Assembly (NCBI RefSeq): GCF_003367395.1
Contig: NZ_CP031417.1
Span: 5,419,501-5,483,500, forward strand
DNA: 64,000 nucleotides
Reading direction: 5' to 3'
Origin: Pseudolabrys taiwanensis
Lineage (GTDB): Bacteria > Pseudomonadota > Alphaproteobacteria > Rhizobiales > Xanthobacteraceae
Every line of letters begins with the position of its first letter. Within the stretch, counting starts at the first letter, position 1. Shown in pieces: positions 53,950 to 64,000 of the stretch. Below the pieces are notes generated by a model. That model was not told where the DNA came from and did no database searches. It worked only from the letters and a program-made list of their open reading frames with translations. The translations under genes and the position numbers were made by a program.

Positions 53950-56063
53950 CACGCGAGGCCTGCGAACGCGAGCACGGTGCGCGCCTGGGCGCTCCATTGA
54001 TCGCCGGGTTTGCTCGCGGGAGCATTGGGGTGGCCATTCGACGTGTCGAGCACGCACTGCCAGCGCCCGACCGCCGCCCATTCCGGAAACGTAATATCGA
54101 CCGGCTCGTCGGCGCCGTTGAGCATGATGAACAATGGCTCGTCGCCTTCGCGCGCGGCCGCCAAGACATAAGCGACGAAGCGGCCGTCCGGAAAACTCCA
54201 GTCCTGCTCGGTCATCTCCACGCCGCTCGGCGTCAGCCATTTCACGTCGTAGGTGCCGTCTTCCTTTTTGCCTTCGAGCCAGCGGTGCGGCTTGAGCTGC
54301 GGGAAACGCTGGCGCATCTGCGTGAGGCGCCCGACCAGATCGGACATGTCGTCCTCGGTTCCGGCCTTCGACCAGTCCACCCAGCCGATTTCGTTGTCCT
54401 GGGCATAGGCATTGTTGTTGCCGCCCTGGCTGTTGCCGACTTCATCGCCGGCCAGCAACAGCGGCACGCCTTGCGCCAGGAACAACGTGGCGAGCTGATT
54501 GGCCCGCAGCCGGCGGCGTTTGGCCAGGATATCGGCGTCGTCGGTCTCGCCTTCCGCGCCGCAATTGGTGCTCACATTGTCGTCGGAGCCGTCCCGGTTA
54601 TCCTCGCCGTTGGCTTCATTGTGCTTGTGCTCGTAGGCGTAAAGGTCTGCAAGCGTGAAGCCGTCGTGCACCGTGACGTGGTTGATGCTGGAGCGCGGGC
54701 CGCGGCCGTCGTGCTGGAATTGCGCGGCCGAGCCGGTCATCGCGTGCGCGATGTCGCCGATCAGGTTGCCCTCGCCACGCCAGAAGCGGCGGGCAGTTTT
54801 TCTATAAACGTCGTTCCATTCCGACCAGCCGGTCGGAAATCCGCCGACCTGATAACCGCCGAGGCCGATGTCCCAGGGCTCGGCAATCATCTTTACGTTC
54901 GCGAGGACGGGGTCCTGCTGGATGGCAGCGAAGAAAGGCGCGTTGCGATTGAACGCGGGTTCGCGGCCGAGCGTCGAGGCGAGATCGAAACGGAAGCCGT
55001 CGACGTGGAACGTCTCTACCCAGAAACGCAGCGAGTCCATCACCATCTGCAGCACGCGCGGATGGGCCACCTTCAGCGAATTGCCGGTGCCGGTGAAGTC
55101 ATCGTAGTAGCGCGGCTGGTCCGGCATCAGCCAGTAGTAGGATGCGTTGTCGATGCCGCGATAGCACAAGGTCGGCCCGAGTTGATTGCCCTCGCACGTG
55201 TGGTTGTACACGACGTCGAGGATCACCTCGATGCCGGCATCATGTAGCGCGGCGACGGTGCCGCGGAAGTCGTCGATAACGTCGCTCCGCGCGTAGCGCG
55301 CTTCGGGAGCGAAGAAGCTCAACGTGTTGTAGCCCCAGTAATTGTGCAGCTTGCGGTCGACGAGATAGCGGTCGTCGAGGAAAGCGTGGATCGGCAAAAG
55401 CTCGACCGCGGTGACGCCGAGGCGCCGCAGATGCCTGATCATGTTCGGTTCGGACAGGCCGCGAAACGTGCCGCGCATGCCCTCGGAGATGTCCCCGCGG
55501 GTCTGGCTGAGACCTTTGGTGTGGGCCTCGTAGATGATGGTGTCTTCCCAGGGGATGCCGGGCCGGCGGCTATGCGCCCAGCTGTGCGCGGTTTCGACCA
55601 CGACCGATTTGTACATGTAGCGGGAGTTGTCGCGCTTATCGAAGGAAAGGTCGGCTTGCTTGGCGCCAGTTCGATAGCCGAAATGCGCATCGTTCCAGGA
55701 GAACTGCCCGCCGAGACGTTTGCTGTAAGGGTCGATCAGAAGCTTGTTGGGGTTGAACCGGTGGCCAGCCTCGGGCGCATAGGGGCCGTGCACGCGATAG
55801 CCGTAAAGCTGCCCGGGCGTGACGTGCGAGAGATAGACGTGCCAGACGTCGTCGGTCCGCTCGGGCACGGTGATGCGCTGGGTCTCGCGCCGGCCGTCCC
55901 GGTCGAACAGGCACAGCTCGACCTTGGTGGCGTTGGCGGAAAACAGCGCGAAATTCGTGCCGCGCCCGTCCCAGGTTGCGCCCAGCGGATGGGGTGAGCC
56001 GGGCGAGATGTGCCCGTTAGATCTCAGGAACGAGAAAGACGGCAGCAAGCGGTGGGACGACAA
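53949..56063 (-). CDS. glgX: Glycogen debranching enzyme GlgX
   Basis: A 704-aa GH13_11 isoamylase-type debranching enzyme that removes alpha-1,6 branches from glycogen. It has [35 protein letters not shown] (CBM48), [34 protein letters not shown] (nucleophile), [19 protein letters not shown] (acid Glu) and [14 protein letters not shown]. No ATG or GTG is available in the 5' part; TTG 56063 has GGAG seven bases upstream and lies inside the end of glgB, so the genes overlap by 47 bases. Confidence 0.94.
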
Positions 56064-58164
56064 TGTGAATCTCCGGGCTATCGCGTGTCACAACTGTGGA
56101 GACCGCTCCGGCGTTCCCGACATTGCTGCCGCCATAAACGGCCGCATCCGAATTCAAGACCTCGCGCCAGGTCCCGGCGAAGGGTACGCGCACGCGATAG
56201 TCGTGCAGGACCTGCGGGGTGAAGTTCACCACCACGACGCAGCGTTCCTGCGGGTTCTTGCCCTTGCGAAGCCAGGCGTAAGTCGAGTGGTTGGCGTCGT
56301 CCGCCACCAGCCATTCGAAGCCTTCCGAATTGCAATCGAGCGCGTGCAGCGCCGGCGTATTGCGGTAGAGCCGGTTGAGATCGCGGATGAGTTGTTGCAC
56401 TCCGGCATGCCGCGGCTGCTCGAGCAGATGCCAAGGCAAGCTCACGTCGTGGTTCCATTCGGTGTCCTGGCCGAACTCGCAACCCATGAACATCAGCTTC
56501 TTGCCGGGATGGCCGAACATGAGGGCGTAATAGGCGCGCAAGTTGGCAAAGCGCTGCCAATCGTCGCCGGGCATGCGGCCGAGGATCGAGCGTTTGCCGT
56601 GCACGACCTCGTCATGCGACAGCGGCAGGATGAAATTTTCCGAGAACGCGTAGTGCAGTCCGAACAGGATATTGCCGTGGTGATGGCGGCGATAGATCGG
56701 ATCCTTGGACATGTAATCCAAGGTGTCGTGCATCCAGCCCATGTTCCATTTGTAGCCGAAGCCGAGACCGCCCCAGTCGACCGGCCGTGACACCATCGGC
56801 CAGGAGGTCGACTCCTCCGCCGCCGTCGTGGCGTGCGGAAACTCCTTGAACAACTCAGTGTTCGTGCGTCGCAGAAAGGCGATGGCGTCGATATTTTCGC
56901 GGCCGCCGTACTTGTTGGCGACCCAGCCACCTTCGGGCCGGCTGTAATCGAGGTAGAGCATCGAGGCGACCGCATCGACGCGCAAGCCATCGATGCCGTA
57001 GCGTTCGAGCCAGAACAGCGCATTGGCCGTGAGGAAGTTGGTCACCTCGACGCGGCCGTAGTTGTAAATCATCGTGCCCCAGTCGAGATGGCGGCCCTGG
57101 CGCGGATCCTCGTGCTCGTAGAGGCCGGTGCCATCGAAGCGCGCGAGCCCGTGCGGATCGTCGGGGAAGTGGCCGGGCACCCAGTCGAGAATGACGCCAA
57201 GCCCGGCCTTATGCAGCGCGTCGACGAGCGCGACGAATTCGGCCGGCGTACCGAAGCGGCTCGTCGGCGCATACATCCCCGTCGGCTGATAGCCCCAGGA
57301 GCCGTCGAAAGGATGCTCCATCACCGGCAACAGCTCGACATGGGTGAAGCCCATGTCCGCGGCATACGCCGGCAACTGTTCCGCGAGGTCGCGGTAAGTC
57401 AGCCACTCGGCTTGAGGCCCCTTGCGTCGCCATGAGCCGAGATGCACCTCGTAGATGGACATCGGCTGGTCGAGGGCATTGATGTTGTCGCGCGCCGGGG
57501 TGGGCTGTGGCAACGCCGCGGCATCCAGGATCACCGAGGCCGTCGCTGGGCGGATCTCGGCTGCGAAGGCGACCGGGTCCGATTTCAGCGGCAGCAGCGC
57601 GCCGGATCGCGTGACGATCTCGTATTTGTACTTTTGTCCGGGCTGCACGTTGGGAATGAAGATCTCCCAGTAGCCGTTGCCCCGCACACGCATCGCATGC
57701 CGCCGGCCGTCCCAGAGATTGAAGTCGCCGACGACGCTGACCCGCTGCGCGTTAGGGGCCCAGACCACGAAAGCGACGCCGTCGACTCCCTCGAGCGTCA
57801 TCGGGTGAGCGCCGAGCTTGTCATAGAGGCGAAGATGGTTGCCTTCGCCAAGCAGGTAGAGGTCGAATTCGGACAGTACCGGCGGGAAGCGGTAGGGGTC
57901 CTCCAACTCCACGTCGCCGTTGCCGTAACGTGCGCGCAGCCGGTAATAGCTCGGATTATCCAGCGGTCCCTCGAACAGGCCGGCCGGATCGAGGCATGCA
58001 AGTTCGTGCTCCTCCTGGCGCCCAATCGCGATCACTTGGGTGGCATCGGGCAGGAACACGCGGACCAGCGTGCGGTCGTTCTCGGTATGCGGGCCGAGAT
58101 AATGGAAGGGATCGGGGTGTCGGCCGGCAATCACCTGCCGCGCCACGGGCGACAATTGTGTCAT
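56017..58164 (-). CDS. glgB: 1,4-alpha-glucan branching enzyme
   Basis: A 715-aa branching enzyme: two N-terminal domains ([23 protein letters not shown]; then [28 protein letters not shown]), the barrel with [31 protein letters not shown], nucleophile in [18 protein letters not shown], acid Glu in [12 protein letters not shown] and [16 protein letters not shown]. It introduces alpha-1,6 branches into glucan built by GlgE. ATG 58164 overlaps the TreS-maltokinase stop (ATGA). The 3' end contains the glgX start. Confidence 0.97.
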   Translation of the reverse strand: MTQLSPVARQVIAGRHPDPFHYLGPHTENDRTLVRVFLPDATQVIAIGRQEEHELACLDPAGLFEGPLDNPSYYRLRARYGNGDVELEDPYRFPPVLSEFDLYLLGEGNHLRLYDKLGAHPMTLEGVDGVAFVVWAPNAQRVSVVGDFNLWDGRRHAMRVRGNGYWEIFIPNVQPGQKYKYEIVTRSGALLPLKSDPVAFAAEIRPATASVILDAAALPQPTPARDNINALDQPMSIYEVHLGSWRRKGPQAEWLTYRDLAEQLPAYAADMGFTHVELLPVMEHPFDGSWGYQPTGMYAPTSRFGTPAEFVALVDALHKAGLGVILDWVPGHFPDDPHGLARFDGTGLYEHEDPRQGRHLDWGTMIYNYGRVEVTNFLTANALFWLERYGIDGLRVDAVASMLYLDYSRPEGGWVANKYGGRENIDAIAFLRRTNTELFKEFPHATTAAEESTSWPMVSRPVDWGGLGFGYKWNMGWMHDTLDYMSKDPIYRRHHHGNILFGLHYAFSENFILPLSHDEVVHGKRSILGRMPGDDWQRFANLRAYYALMFGHPGKKLMFMGCEFGQDTEWNHDVSLPWHLLEQPRHAGVQQLIRDLNRLYRNTPALHALDCNSEGFEWLVADDANHSTYAWLRKGKNPQERCVVVVNFTPQVLHDYRVRVPFAGTWREVLNSDAAVYGGSNVGNAGAVSTVVTRDSPEIHIVVPPLAAVFLVPEI

Positions 58165-61100
58165 GGAATGACCCCGCGCTGCTGCAGAAGGCGGACAGTC
58201 GCATCGAGCGGAATGTGCAACCAAGCCGGCCTGTTGTTGATCTCGTACTCGATTTCGTACAGCGCCTTCTCGAGCAGGAAGACGTCGAGCAATTCGGTGA
58301 TCTGGGTTTCATCGGCCGGCCAGAGGCTAGCGTCGGCGATGCTCTCGCGGTAGGCCTCCCAGTAAGCTGCCGTGAATTGATTACCCCATGCGCGGATGTG
58401 CCGATTGAGTGTGTCGCGCTCCTCGGCATTGAGGTTGGGTTCGCGGTCGATGGCGGCGGATACTGCATAGTCGATCGAGCGCAGGAAGCCGGCGACGTCT
58501 CGCGCCGGTGGCGCCTTGCGGCGACGTTCGTCAAGCGACCGGAGCGGCTCGCCTTCGAAGTCGAGGATGTAGGCATCCTCCTTGGCGAGGAGAATCTGGC
58601 CGAGATGGAAGTCGCCGTGGTGCCGAATCTTGACGCCGTCAAAACGGGCATTACGACCGGTTTCGATGTAGGTCAGGATAGCATCCTTCCGCTCGAGCAG
58701 ACGTGTCACAAGCGGCGCCGCCATATCCGACAGTCCGCGCACCTGCTCGAGCTGCGCGAATGTCGCCTTGGCGCGTGCCGCCATCGCGTTCGTCCAGCCC
58801 GTGATATCGTCCTGTGTGATCGGCTCCGGCGCGAAGGCCGGATCGTTTGGGTGGCTGCCGAGCGCGATATGCAGTTCGGCCGTGCGCTTGCCCATCTGCC
58901 GCATGCGCTGTAGCAGAAAGCCAGTATCGGCGCTTTCGGCGACGGCTTCGGTCGGTAGCAGCCGCTGCTCGTCGACAAGACGGTCTAGCGAGGCGCTGAT
59001 GACGCTCCACGCGTCCCCTTGATTGCTGATGTAGGCGTGCACGACGGCAAGCGCGCTGCGGTTCTCGCCCTCGACCATTTCGACGGTACCGAGCAGCATC
59101 GGCGCATTCTGGAACTGCGCCACGTCCGCAAGAAAACGGCCCATTTCAACTTCCGGATGGATGCCCGGCGTAATGCGGCGCAGGAACTTGATCACGTACT
59201 GCTTGTCGACGATGACCGATGTATTGGTCTGTTCGTGATCGCCGCCGCTGATGCTCTTGGCTTCCGGGGCTGGCATGGCCATGAAGGCGTCCGTCGGTCG
59301 GAATTCGACTCGCGTGCGGTCCTGGCCGATATCGGCGCTCTCGCGGATCTTGGCGAGCACGGTCTGCACGAATTCCGGCTCGATGCAGGCATCGAGCAAC
59401 GTGCCTTCGCGTGAACCGCGCCGCACGGCGGCCAGGATATTGGCCGGCCCGCGATCGATCGCGGTGTGACGTGTCCAGCGGATCGTCAGCGGCAGGAAGT
59501 AGCGGCTGGTGCCTTGCGAACTCTCCGCATCGACCAGGAGCATGGCAAAACGGTCTTCGCCGTGCTCGATCGTGACGGCTGCGGAGACCTTGGTCGAGAT
59601 GAGTCGAGAGCCTTTTTCGGCGAACCATCGCCTGTCCGGAATAAAGCTCGGCAGCACGTCGGCCTCGAAGGCACGGCGTGTCCAACCGTAGACCGCGCTT
59701 TCCCAGGTGGGCCCGAGGACCAGCGTCGTGAGCTCCCGCGGCAGGACAGTCTCGGGCTCCCTTTCATCTTCGTTCACCAGGTGGAACCAGAAGAAGCCGT
59801 AAGGCGGCAGCGTGACGAGATAGGGCAGGTCGCCGATGCGCGGGAAGCGCGTGCGTCCCAGCATCTCCCGCGGAATGCGGCCCTTCCACGGGCTCATGTC
59901 CAGTTCGACGGCCTGGGCCGCGCGCGACATATTGGCGACGCAAAGGATGGCTTCGTCGCCGAGCTGACGAACGTAAGCGAGCACGGCCCTGTTGTTCGGA
60001 CGGATGAAGGTGAGGGTACCGCGGCCGAACACCTTGGTGGACTTGCGGACGTTGATCAGCCGTTTGGTCCAGTTCAGCAGCGAGGACAGCGAGCGCGACT
60101 GCGCCTCGACGTTCACGGCCGAGTAGCCGTAGACCGGATCCATGATGCAGGGCAGGTAAAGCTGCGCCGGGTCGCACCGCGAGAATCCGCCGTTGCGGTC
60201 CGGCGTCCATTGCATCGGCGTGCGCACGCCATTGCGGTCGCCGAGATAGATATTGTCGCCCATGCCGATCTCGTCGCCGTAATAGAGAATCGGGGTGCCG
60301 GGCATCGACATCAGGATCGAGTTCATCAGTTCGATCTTGCGCCGGTCGTTGTCCATCAGTGGCGCGAGGCGGCGGCGAATGCCGAGATTGATGCGGGCGC
60401 GAGGGTCCGAGGCGTAGGTCGACCACAGATAGTCGCGCTCGGCATCGGTGACCATTTCGAGCGTCAGTTCGTCATGGTTGCGCAGGAACATTGCCCACTG
60501 GCAGTTTTCCGGAATTTCCGGCGTCTGCCGCATGATGTCGGTGATGGGGAAGCGGTCTTCCTGCGCGATGGCCATGTAGATGCGTGGCATCAGCGGGAAG
60601 TGATAGGCCATGTGGCACTCGTCACCCTCGCCGAAATATTGTTGCACGTCCTCCGGCCATTGATTGGCTTCGGCCAGCAGCACCTTGCCGGGCGCGTAAG
60701 TGTCGAGTTCGGCCCGCAGGCGCTTGAGCACGGCGTGGGTCGCAGGCAGGTTCTCGTTGTTGGTGCCTTCGCGCTCGCACAGATAAGGCACGGCGTCGAG
60801 GCGGAAACCGTCGACGCCGGCATCGAGCCAGCGCTTCATCACCTGCAGCACGGCGCTGACCACGCGCGGATTGTCGAAATTCAGGTCCGGCTGGTGCGAG
60901 AAGAAGCGGTGCCAGTAAAAGGCTTGCGCTTCGGTATCCCAGGTCCAGTTCGATTTCTCGGTATCCGTAAAGATGATGCGCGTGCCTTGGTATTTCTGGT
61001 CGGTATCGCTCCAGACGTACCAATTGCGCGCGCTCGAGCCTTTGGGGCTGCGTTTGGCGCGTTTGAACCAGGGGTGCTGGTCGGAGGTGTGATTGACGAC

Positions 61101-61439
61101 GAGCTCGGTGATGACGCGCAGGTCGCGCCGCTTTGCTTCCTGCATGAAGCGGCGGAAATCCCGCATGCTGCCGAAGCTCGGATTGATGTCGCCGTAGTCG
61201 GCGATGTCGTAGCCGTCATCGCGCCCCGGGCTTGGATAGAACGGCAGCAGCCAGAGCGTCGTAACGCCGAGGTCGCGCAGATAGTCGAGCTTCTCCGTCA
61301 GTCCGGCGAAGTCACCGACGCCGTCGCCATTGCTGTCGGCGAAGGCCTTCACATGCAGCTGGTAGATGACGGCGTCCTTAAACCATAGATCGTCTTCGAC
61401 GGTCTTGGACGCGAGGTCGATGGTCGGTACGACGTTCAT
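58161..61439 (-). CDS. treS: Trehalose synthase-maltokinase fusion (TreS-Pep2)
   Basis: A 1092-aa two-enzyme fusion. Residues 1 to about 550 are TreS (GH13), which interconverts trehalose and maltose: [41 protein letters not shown] (nucleophile), [13 protein letters not shown] (acid) and [14 protein letters not shown]. From about 595 to the end is a maltokinase domain ([49 protein letters not shown] with the catalytic and metal-binding Asp residues), which phosphorylates maltose to maltose-1-phosphate, the GlgE substrate. Fusion channels trehalose into glucan synthesis. ATGA overlap with glgB; glgE lies seven bases upstream. Confidence 0.97.
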   Translation of the reverse strand: MNVVPTIDLASKTVEDDLWFKDAVIYQLHVKAFADSNGDGVGDFAGLTEKLDYLRDLGVTTLWLLPFYPSPGRDDGYDIADYGDINPSFGSMRDFRRFMQEAKRRDLRVITELVVNHTSDQHPWFKRAKRSPKGSSARNWYVWSDTDQKYQGTRIIFTDTEKSNWTWDTEAQAFYWHRFFSHQPDLNFDNPRVVSAVLQVMKRWLDAGVDGFRLDAVPYLCEREGTNNENLPATHAVLKRLRAELDTYAPGKVLLAEANQWPEDVQQYFGEGDECHMAYHFPLMPRIYMAIAQEDRFPITDIMRQTPEIPENCQWAMFLRNHDELTLEMVTDAERDYLWSTYASDPRARINLGIRRRLAPLMDNDRRKIELMNSILMSMPGTPILYYGDEIGMGDNIYLGDRNGVRTPMQWTPDRNGGFSRCDPAQLYLPCIMDPVYGYSAVNVEAQSRSLSSLLNWTKRLINVRKSTKVFGRGTLTFIRPNNRAVLAYVRQLGDEAILCVANMSRAAQAVELDMSPWKGRIPREMLGRTRFPRIGDLPYLVTLPPYGFFWFHLVNEDEREPETVLPRELTTLVLGPTWESAVYGWTRRAFEADVLPSFIPDRRWFAEKGSRLISTKVSAAVTIEHGEDRFAMLLVDAESSQGTSRYFLPLTIRWTRHTAIDRGPANILAAVRRGSREGTLLDACIEPEFVQTVLAKIRESADIGQDRTRVEFRPTDAFMAMPAPEAKSISGGDHEQTNTSVIVDKQYVIKFLRRITPGIHPEVEMGRFLADVAQFQNAPMLLGTVEMVEGENRSALAVVHAYISNQGDAWSVISASLDRLVDEQRLLPTEAVAESADTGFLLQRMRQMGKRTAELHIALGSHPNDPAFAPEPITQDDITGWTNAMAARAKATFAQLEQVRGLSDMAAPLVTRLLERKDAILTYIETGRNARFDGVKIRHHGDFHLGQILLAKEDAYILDFEGEPLRSLDERRRKAPPARDVAGFLRSIDYAVSAAIDREPNLNAEERDTLNRHIRAWGNQFTAAYWEAYRESIADASLWPADETQITELLDVFLLEKALYEIEYEINNRPAWLHIPLDATVRLLQQRGVIP

Positions 61440-61446
61440 GGCGGTC

Positions 61447-63453
61447 TTACGGGGTGCAGCGGAACAAAACGGCGGGGTCTTCGGAGGGATCGATGCGCAG
61501 GCGCGTGCCGCCCCATTCCAGCATCCGACGCTCGCCGGTCACGAGATTCTCGATCATCCGAACGGGGCGCCTATCCTCGGGCGGGCCGATCTGCTGATCG
61601 CCGAAATGCAGCCAGAATTCGCGCGGGGCGCCGGTGAGCGAAATGGCGCCGGCAACGGCGTTGTCGCCTTTCACAGACTCCTTGATGAAGCCGATGACGT
61701 CGTCGCTGTCGACTTGCAAGAAACGAATATCGGCCGTCTGCAACAGCGCGGGGTTGCGCCGCCGTATCGTATTCAGGCGCTTGAGATAGTCCTTGATGTT
61801 GCCCGGCTTGTTCCAATCACGGGTCTTGATCTCGTATTTCTCGGAATTGAGGTACTCCTCGCGGCCGGGAATAGGCGCGTGTTCGATCAGTTCGAAGCCG
61901 TTGTAAATGCCGTAATTCGAGGACAACGTCGCGGCGAGGGCAGCGCGCGATTTGAACATCCACACTTCGCCGGTCTGGAGCTGGACCGGCAGGATGTCGG
62001 GCGTCGTGACGAAGAAGTTCGGTCGGAAGTAGTCGCGCTCGGGGTAGCCGGCAATCTCGCTCACATACTCCTGCAGTTCCTGCTTGTCCGTGCGCCAGGT
62101 GAAATAAGTGTAGGACTGCGAGAAGCCGAGCTTGGCCAGCGCCTTCATGACCTTCGGCCGCGTGAATGCTTCCGCCAGGAAGATTACGTCGGGTGAGCGC
62201 GTCCGAATTTCCCGGATCAGCCATTCCCAGAAGGGCAGTGGCTTGGTGTGGGGGTTATCGACGCGGAAGATGCGTACGCCGTGGCCGACCCAGAACAACA
62301 GGACGTCCCGAAGCGCTTCCCATAGCGCGATGCGGTCGGCGCACATGAAATCGGGGTTGACGATGTCCTCGTACTTCTTGGGCGGATTCTCCGCGAAGCG
62401 GATCGAGCCGTCCGGCCGGTAGCTGAACCATTCCGGATGATCCTTCAGCCAAGGATGATCCGGCGAGCATTGCACCGCGAAGTCCAGCGCGATCTCCATG
62501 CCGTGCTTGGCGCAGGTATCGACCAGACGCCGGAAGTCGTCGAGCGTGCCGAGCTCGGGATGCACGGCATCGTGGCCGCCGTGCTCGTTGCCGACGGCAT
62601 AGAAGCTGCCCGGATCGCCGGGCAGGGCCTTCAAGGCATTGTTCCGGCCTTTGCGGTTGGTGTGCCCGATCGGATGGATCGGCGTGAGATAGAGGACGTC
62701 GAAGCCGAGCGCGGCAATTTCCGGCACACGTGCAATGCAGTCGTCGAAGGTTCCGTGCTGTCCGGTGACGCGGCCCTGGCTGCGCGGCACCATCTCGTAC
62801 CAGGCGCTGGCCCGCGCGCGCTCGCGGTCGGCCACCAGCGGAACGATGTGACTGCGGGTGAGGTCGGGACGTGTCTCGCTCTTTTCAATCGCTGCCGCGA
62901 CGACATCGTCGAGCAAGACAGCGGGGTCCTGTTTGGATGCGAATTTGCGCACCGCCGATTCGACGACCAGCCGCGCCTCTCGATCGTGCGGCATTAGCTC
63001 TACGAGGAGCTCATGGCCTTCGCGCGCCATGAGACCAACATCCTGCCCGGCTTCCTGCTTCAGCAGAAACTCTTTGCGCCAAGTGGCATAATGATCGGTC
63101 CAGGCTTCGATGGCGAACATGTACCAGCCGGGCACAGGCGGCGTGAATCGGCCGCGCCACCGGTCATTGCCGTGCGGCAGCATCGGTTCGCGATGCCAAT
63201 TCTTATCTTGATCGGCGCGCCAAAGGAGGGCGGCGGCGAGGACATCATGACCTTCGCGAAAAATGTCAGCCCAGACGTCAACGGATTCGCCGGCAACGCG
63301 TTTAACCGGGTACCGGCCGCAATCGACACTCGGGAAGATATCCTCGATGCGAAAGCGCGGTCCGGTCGGATCGGTGGGAGACACCTCCCATGCCTCGTGG
63401 CGAGACGAATGCTCCATGCGTATCGCCGTACGCTCCGGTCCGAATTGTTTCAT
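61447..63453 (-). CDS. glgE: Maltosyltransferase GlgE (alpha-1,4-glucan:maltose-1-phosphate maltosyltransferase)
   Basis: A 668-aa GH13_3 enzyme that extends alpha-1,4-glucan by maltosyl units from maltose-1-phosphate. An N-terminal domain ([47 protein letters not shown]) is typical of GlgE. Catalytic blocks: [14 protein letters not shown] (nucleophile Asp), [11 protein letters not shown] (acid Glu) and [18 protein letters not shown] [15 protein letters not shown] 63453 is used; a second ATG is at 63417. It is the first gene of the glgE-treS-glgB-glgX-treZ-treY operon and divergent from malQ, with an EcfG-type promoter match in front. Confidence 0.96.
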   Translation of the reverse strand: MKQFGPERTAIRMEHSSRHEAWEVSPTDPTGPRFRIEDIFPSVDCGRYPVKRVAGESVDVWADIFREGHDVLAAALLWRADQDKNWHREPMLPHGNDRWRGRFTPPVPGWYMFAIEAWTDHYATWRKEFLLKQEAGQDVGLMAREGHELLVELMPHDREARLVVESAVRKFASKQDPAVLLDDVVAAAIEKSETRPDLTRSHIVPLVADRERARASAWYEMVPRSQGRVTGQHGTFDDCIARVPEIAALGFDVLYLTPIHPIGHTNRKGRNNALKALPGDPGSFYAVGNEHGGHDAVHPELGTLDDFRRLVDTCAKHGMEIALDFAVQCSPDHPWLKDHPEWFSYRPDGSIRFAENPPKKYEDIVNPDFMCADRIALWEALRDVLLFWVGHGVRIFRVDNPHTKPLPFWEWLIREIRTRSPDVIFLAEAFTRPKVMKALAKLGFSQSYTYFTWRTDKQELQEYVSEIAGYPERDYFRPNFFVTTPDILPVQLQTGEVWMFKSRAALAATLSSNYGIYNGFELIEHAPIPGREEYLNSEKYEIKTRDWNKPGNIKDYLKRLNTIRRRNPALLQTADIRFLQVDSDDVIGFIKESVKGDNAVAGAISLTGAPREFWLHFGDQQIGPPEDRRPVRMIENLVTGERRMLEWGGTRLRIDPSEDPAVLFRCTP

Positions 63454-63483
63454 TGGTCTCTATTCTGGCTGGCCTCTGGGAAG

Positions 63484-63508
63484 AACCGAGTAAAGAGCCG
63501 AAAGTTCC
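63484..63508 (-). promoter_or_regulatory. EcfG-type promoter candidate of the glgE operon
   Basis: On the minus strand GGAAC (complement of 63504-63508), 16 bases, then GGTT (63484-63487): one mismatch at the weakly conserved first base of CGTT. It lies 31 bases before the glgE ATG in the short divergent gap with malQ. Confidence 0.55.
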
Positions 63509-63560
63509 ATGCATTTGCTTTCTCCGCGCTCTCCTCGGCCACACACGAAAAGCGAAGAAC

Positions 63561-64000
63561 ATGAACGACTTGACTGCCTCGGCAGAGGCGTGGGGCATCG
63601 AGCCCGGCTATCATGATGTATTCGGCAATTGGCATCCGGCCGGCCCGCAAACGCTGCGTCGTTTGATTGAGGCTCTGTCGGCCGGGCGCGCCAAGCCGCC
63701 GCAGGTTGAATATCCGCTCTTGCCCGAGCATCCGATGCGGTGCTGGCAGGGCGATGGACGCCGTCTATGGGGACTTGCGGTTCAGCTTTACGCTCTGCGC
63801 TCGGCGCGCAACTGGGGACACGGCGATTTCACCGATCTCGCCAAGCTGATCGAGACGGCGGGCGCGATGGGCGCAGGCGCGATCGGTCTCAATCCGCTGC
63901 ACGCGTTGTTTCCGGATCGGCCCGGTGCACCAAGCCCCTATGCGCCGAACAGCCGTCTCTTTCTCAATCCGTTCTACATCGACGTCGATGCGGTCCCGGA
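63561..64000 (+). CDS. malQ: 4-alpha-glucanotransferase, N-terminal part
   Basis: The first 146 residues of a GH77 amylomaltase; the gene runs off the right edge. Visible: MNDLTASAEAWGIEPGYHDVFGNWH, then a short linker, LWGLAVQLYALRSARNWGHGDFTDL and GAGAIGLNPLHALFPDRPGAPSPYAPNSRLFLNPFYIDV, all hallmarks of MalQ. The enzyme transfers maltooligosyl chains between glucans and so fits the alpha-glucan genes transcribed in the opposite direction. The start ATG 63561 has a GAAG site. Catalytic residues lie beyond the edge. Confidence 0.93.
   Translation, partial: MNDLTASAEAWGIEPGYHDVFGNWHPAGPQTLRRLIEALSAGRAKPPQVEYPLLPEHPMRCWQGDGRRLWGLAVQLYALRSARNWGHGDFTDLAKLIETAGAMGAGAIGLNPLHALFPDRPGAPSPYAPNSRLFLNPFYIDVDAVP

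Noticed and set aside
53950..54240. N-terminal extension of TreZ
   Set aside because: It reads the wrong frame of glgX; the TGATG junction at 53949 gives the family N-terminus.

Overview
The window reads as chromosome of a GC-rich alphaproteobacterium, most likely a Hyphomicrobiales member of the Bradyrhizobium/Pseudolabrys/Rhodoplanes type. This is inferred from many TctC (Bug) receptors, palindromic intergenic repeats, Ku-based end joining, GGAAC-N16/17-CGTT (EcfG-type) promoters and a full paa gene set. No phage, integrase, insertion sequence or CRISPR array was seen. Coding density is high and most genes lie in tight operons.

Layout. 1-8.8 kb is housekeeping: a partial ICMT-like membrane methyltransferase, leuA behind a leucine-rich leader peptide (attenuator candidate), a TRAP transporter flanked by two LTXXQ periplasmic proteins, tRNA-Lys(CTT), ubiX and a TIGR02444 protein.

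8.8-30.3 kb is a catabolic region for an unidentified, probably aromatic, carboxylic acid. A seven-gene plus-strand operon holds an enol-lactonase-like hydrolase, a leaderless binding-protein-fold protein, a three-subunit molybdenum hydroxylase, a UbiD decarboxylase and a GntR/FCD regulator. It diverges, across a TTGT-N3-ACAA palindrome, from TctC receptor, Tat-exported ThDP enzyme, cytochrome c and a second TctC receptor. Downstream are two tandem extradiol-type VOC proteins (one lacking all three metal ligands), an FAD hydroxylase, a third TctC receptor, a maleate-isomerase-like protein, an MBL hydrolase, an LLM oxidoreductase and an alpha/beta hydrolase. UbiX (7.5 kb) can supply the prenylated flavin that the UbiD protein needs.

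30.3-45.4 kb is phenylacetate catabolism: livFGMHK and paaN on the minus strand, divergent paaG-paaI-paaK and a TetR regulator, then paaX-paaA-B-C-D-E on the minus strand. Together they take up an organic acid, activate phenylacetate to its CoA ester (PaaK), epoxidise it (PaaABCDE), isomerise it to the oxepin (PaaG) and process the products (PaaN, PaaI). paaZ, paaF, paaH and paaJ are not in the window. A TetR-like palindrome lies between paaN and paaG, and a separate inverted repeat brackets the paaA promoter. Short palindromic repeats occupy most gaps of these operons.

45.4-64 kb is a stress and storage island: ku, a small RHH-like protein, a DUF892 ferritin-like protein, a DUF1236-like protein, otsA, and the operon glgE-treS/maltokinase-glgB-glgX-treZ-treY, with malQ starting divergently. 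The operon links alpha-glucan synthesis from maltose-1-phosphate (GlgE/GlgB) with trehalose made from glucan (TreYZ) and trehalose-maltose interconversion (TreS). EcfG-type promoter matches precede ku, the DUF892 gene, otsA and glgE, which suggests one general-stress regulon.
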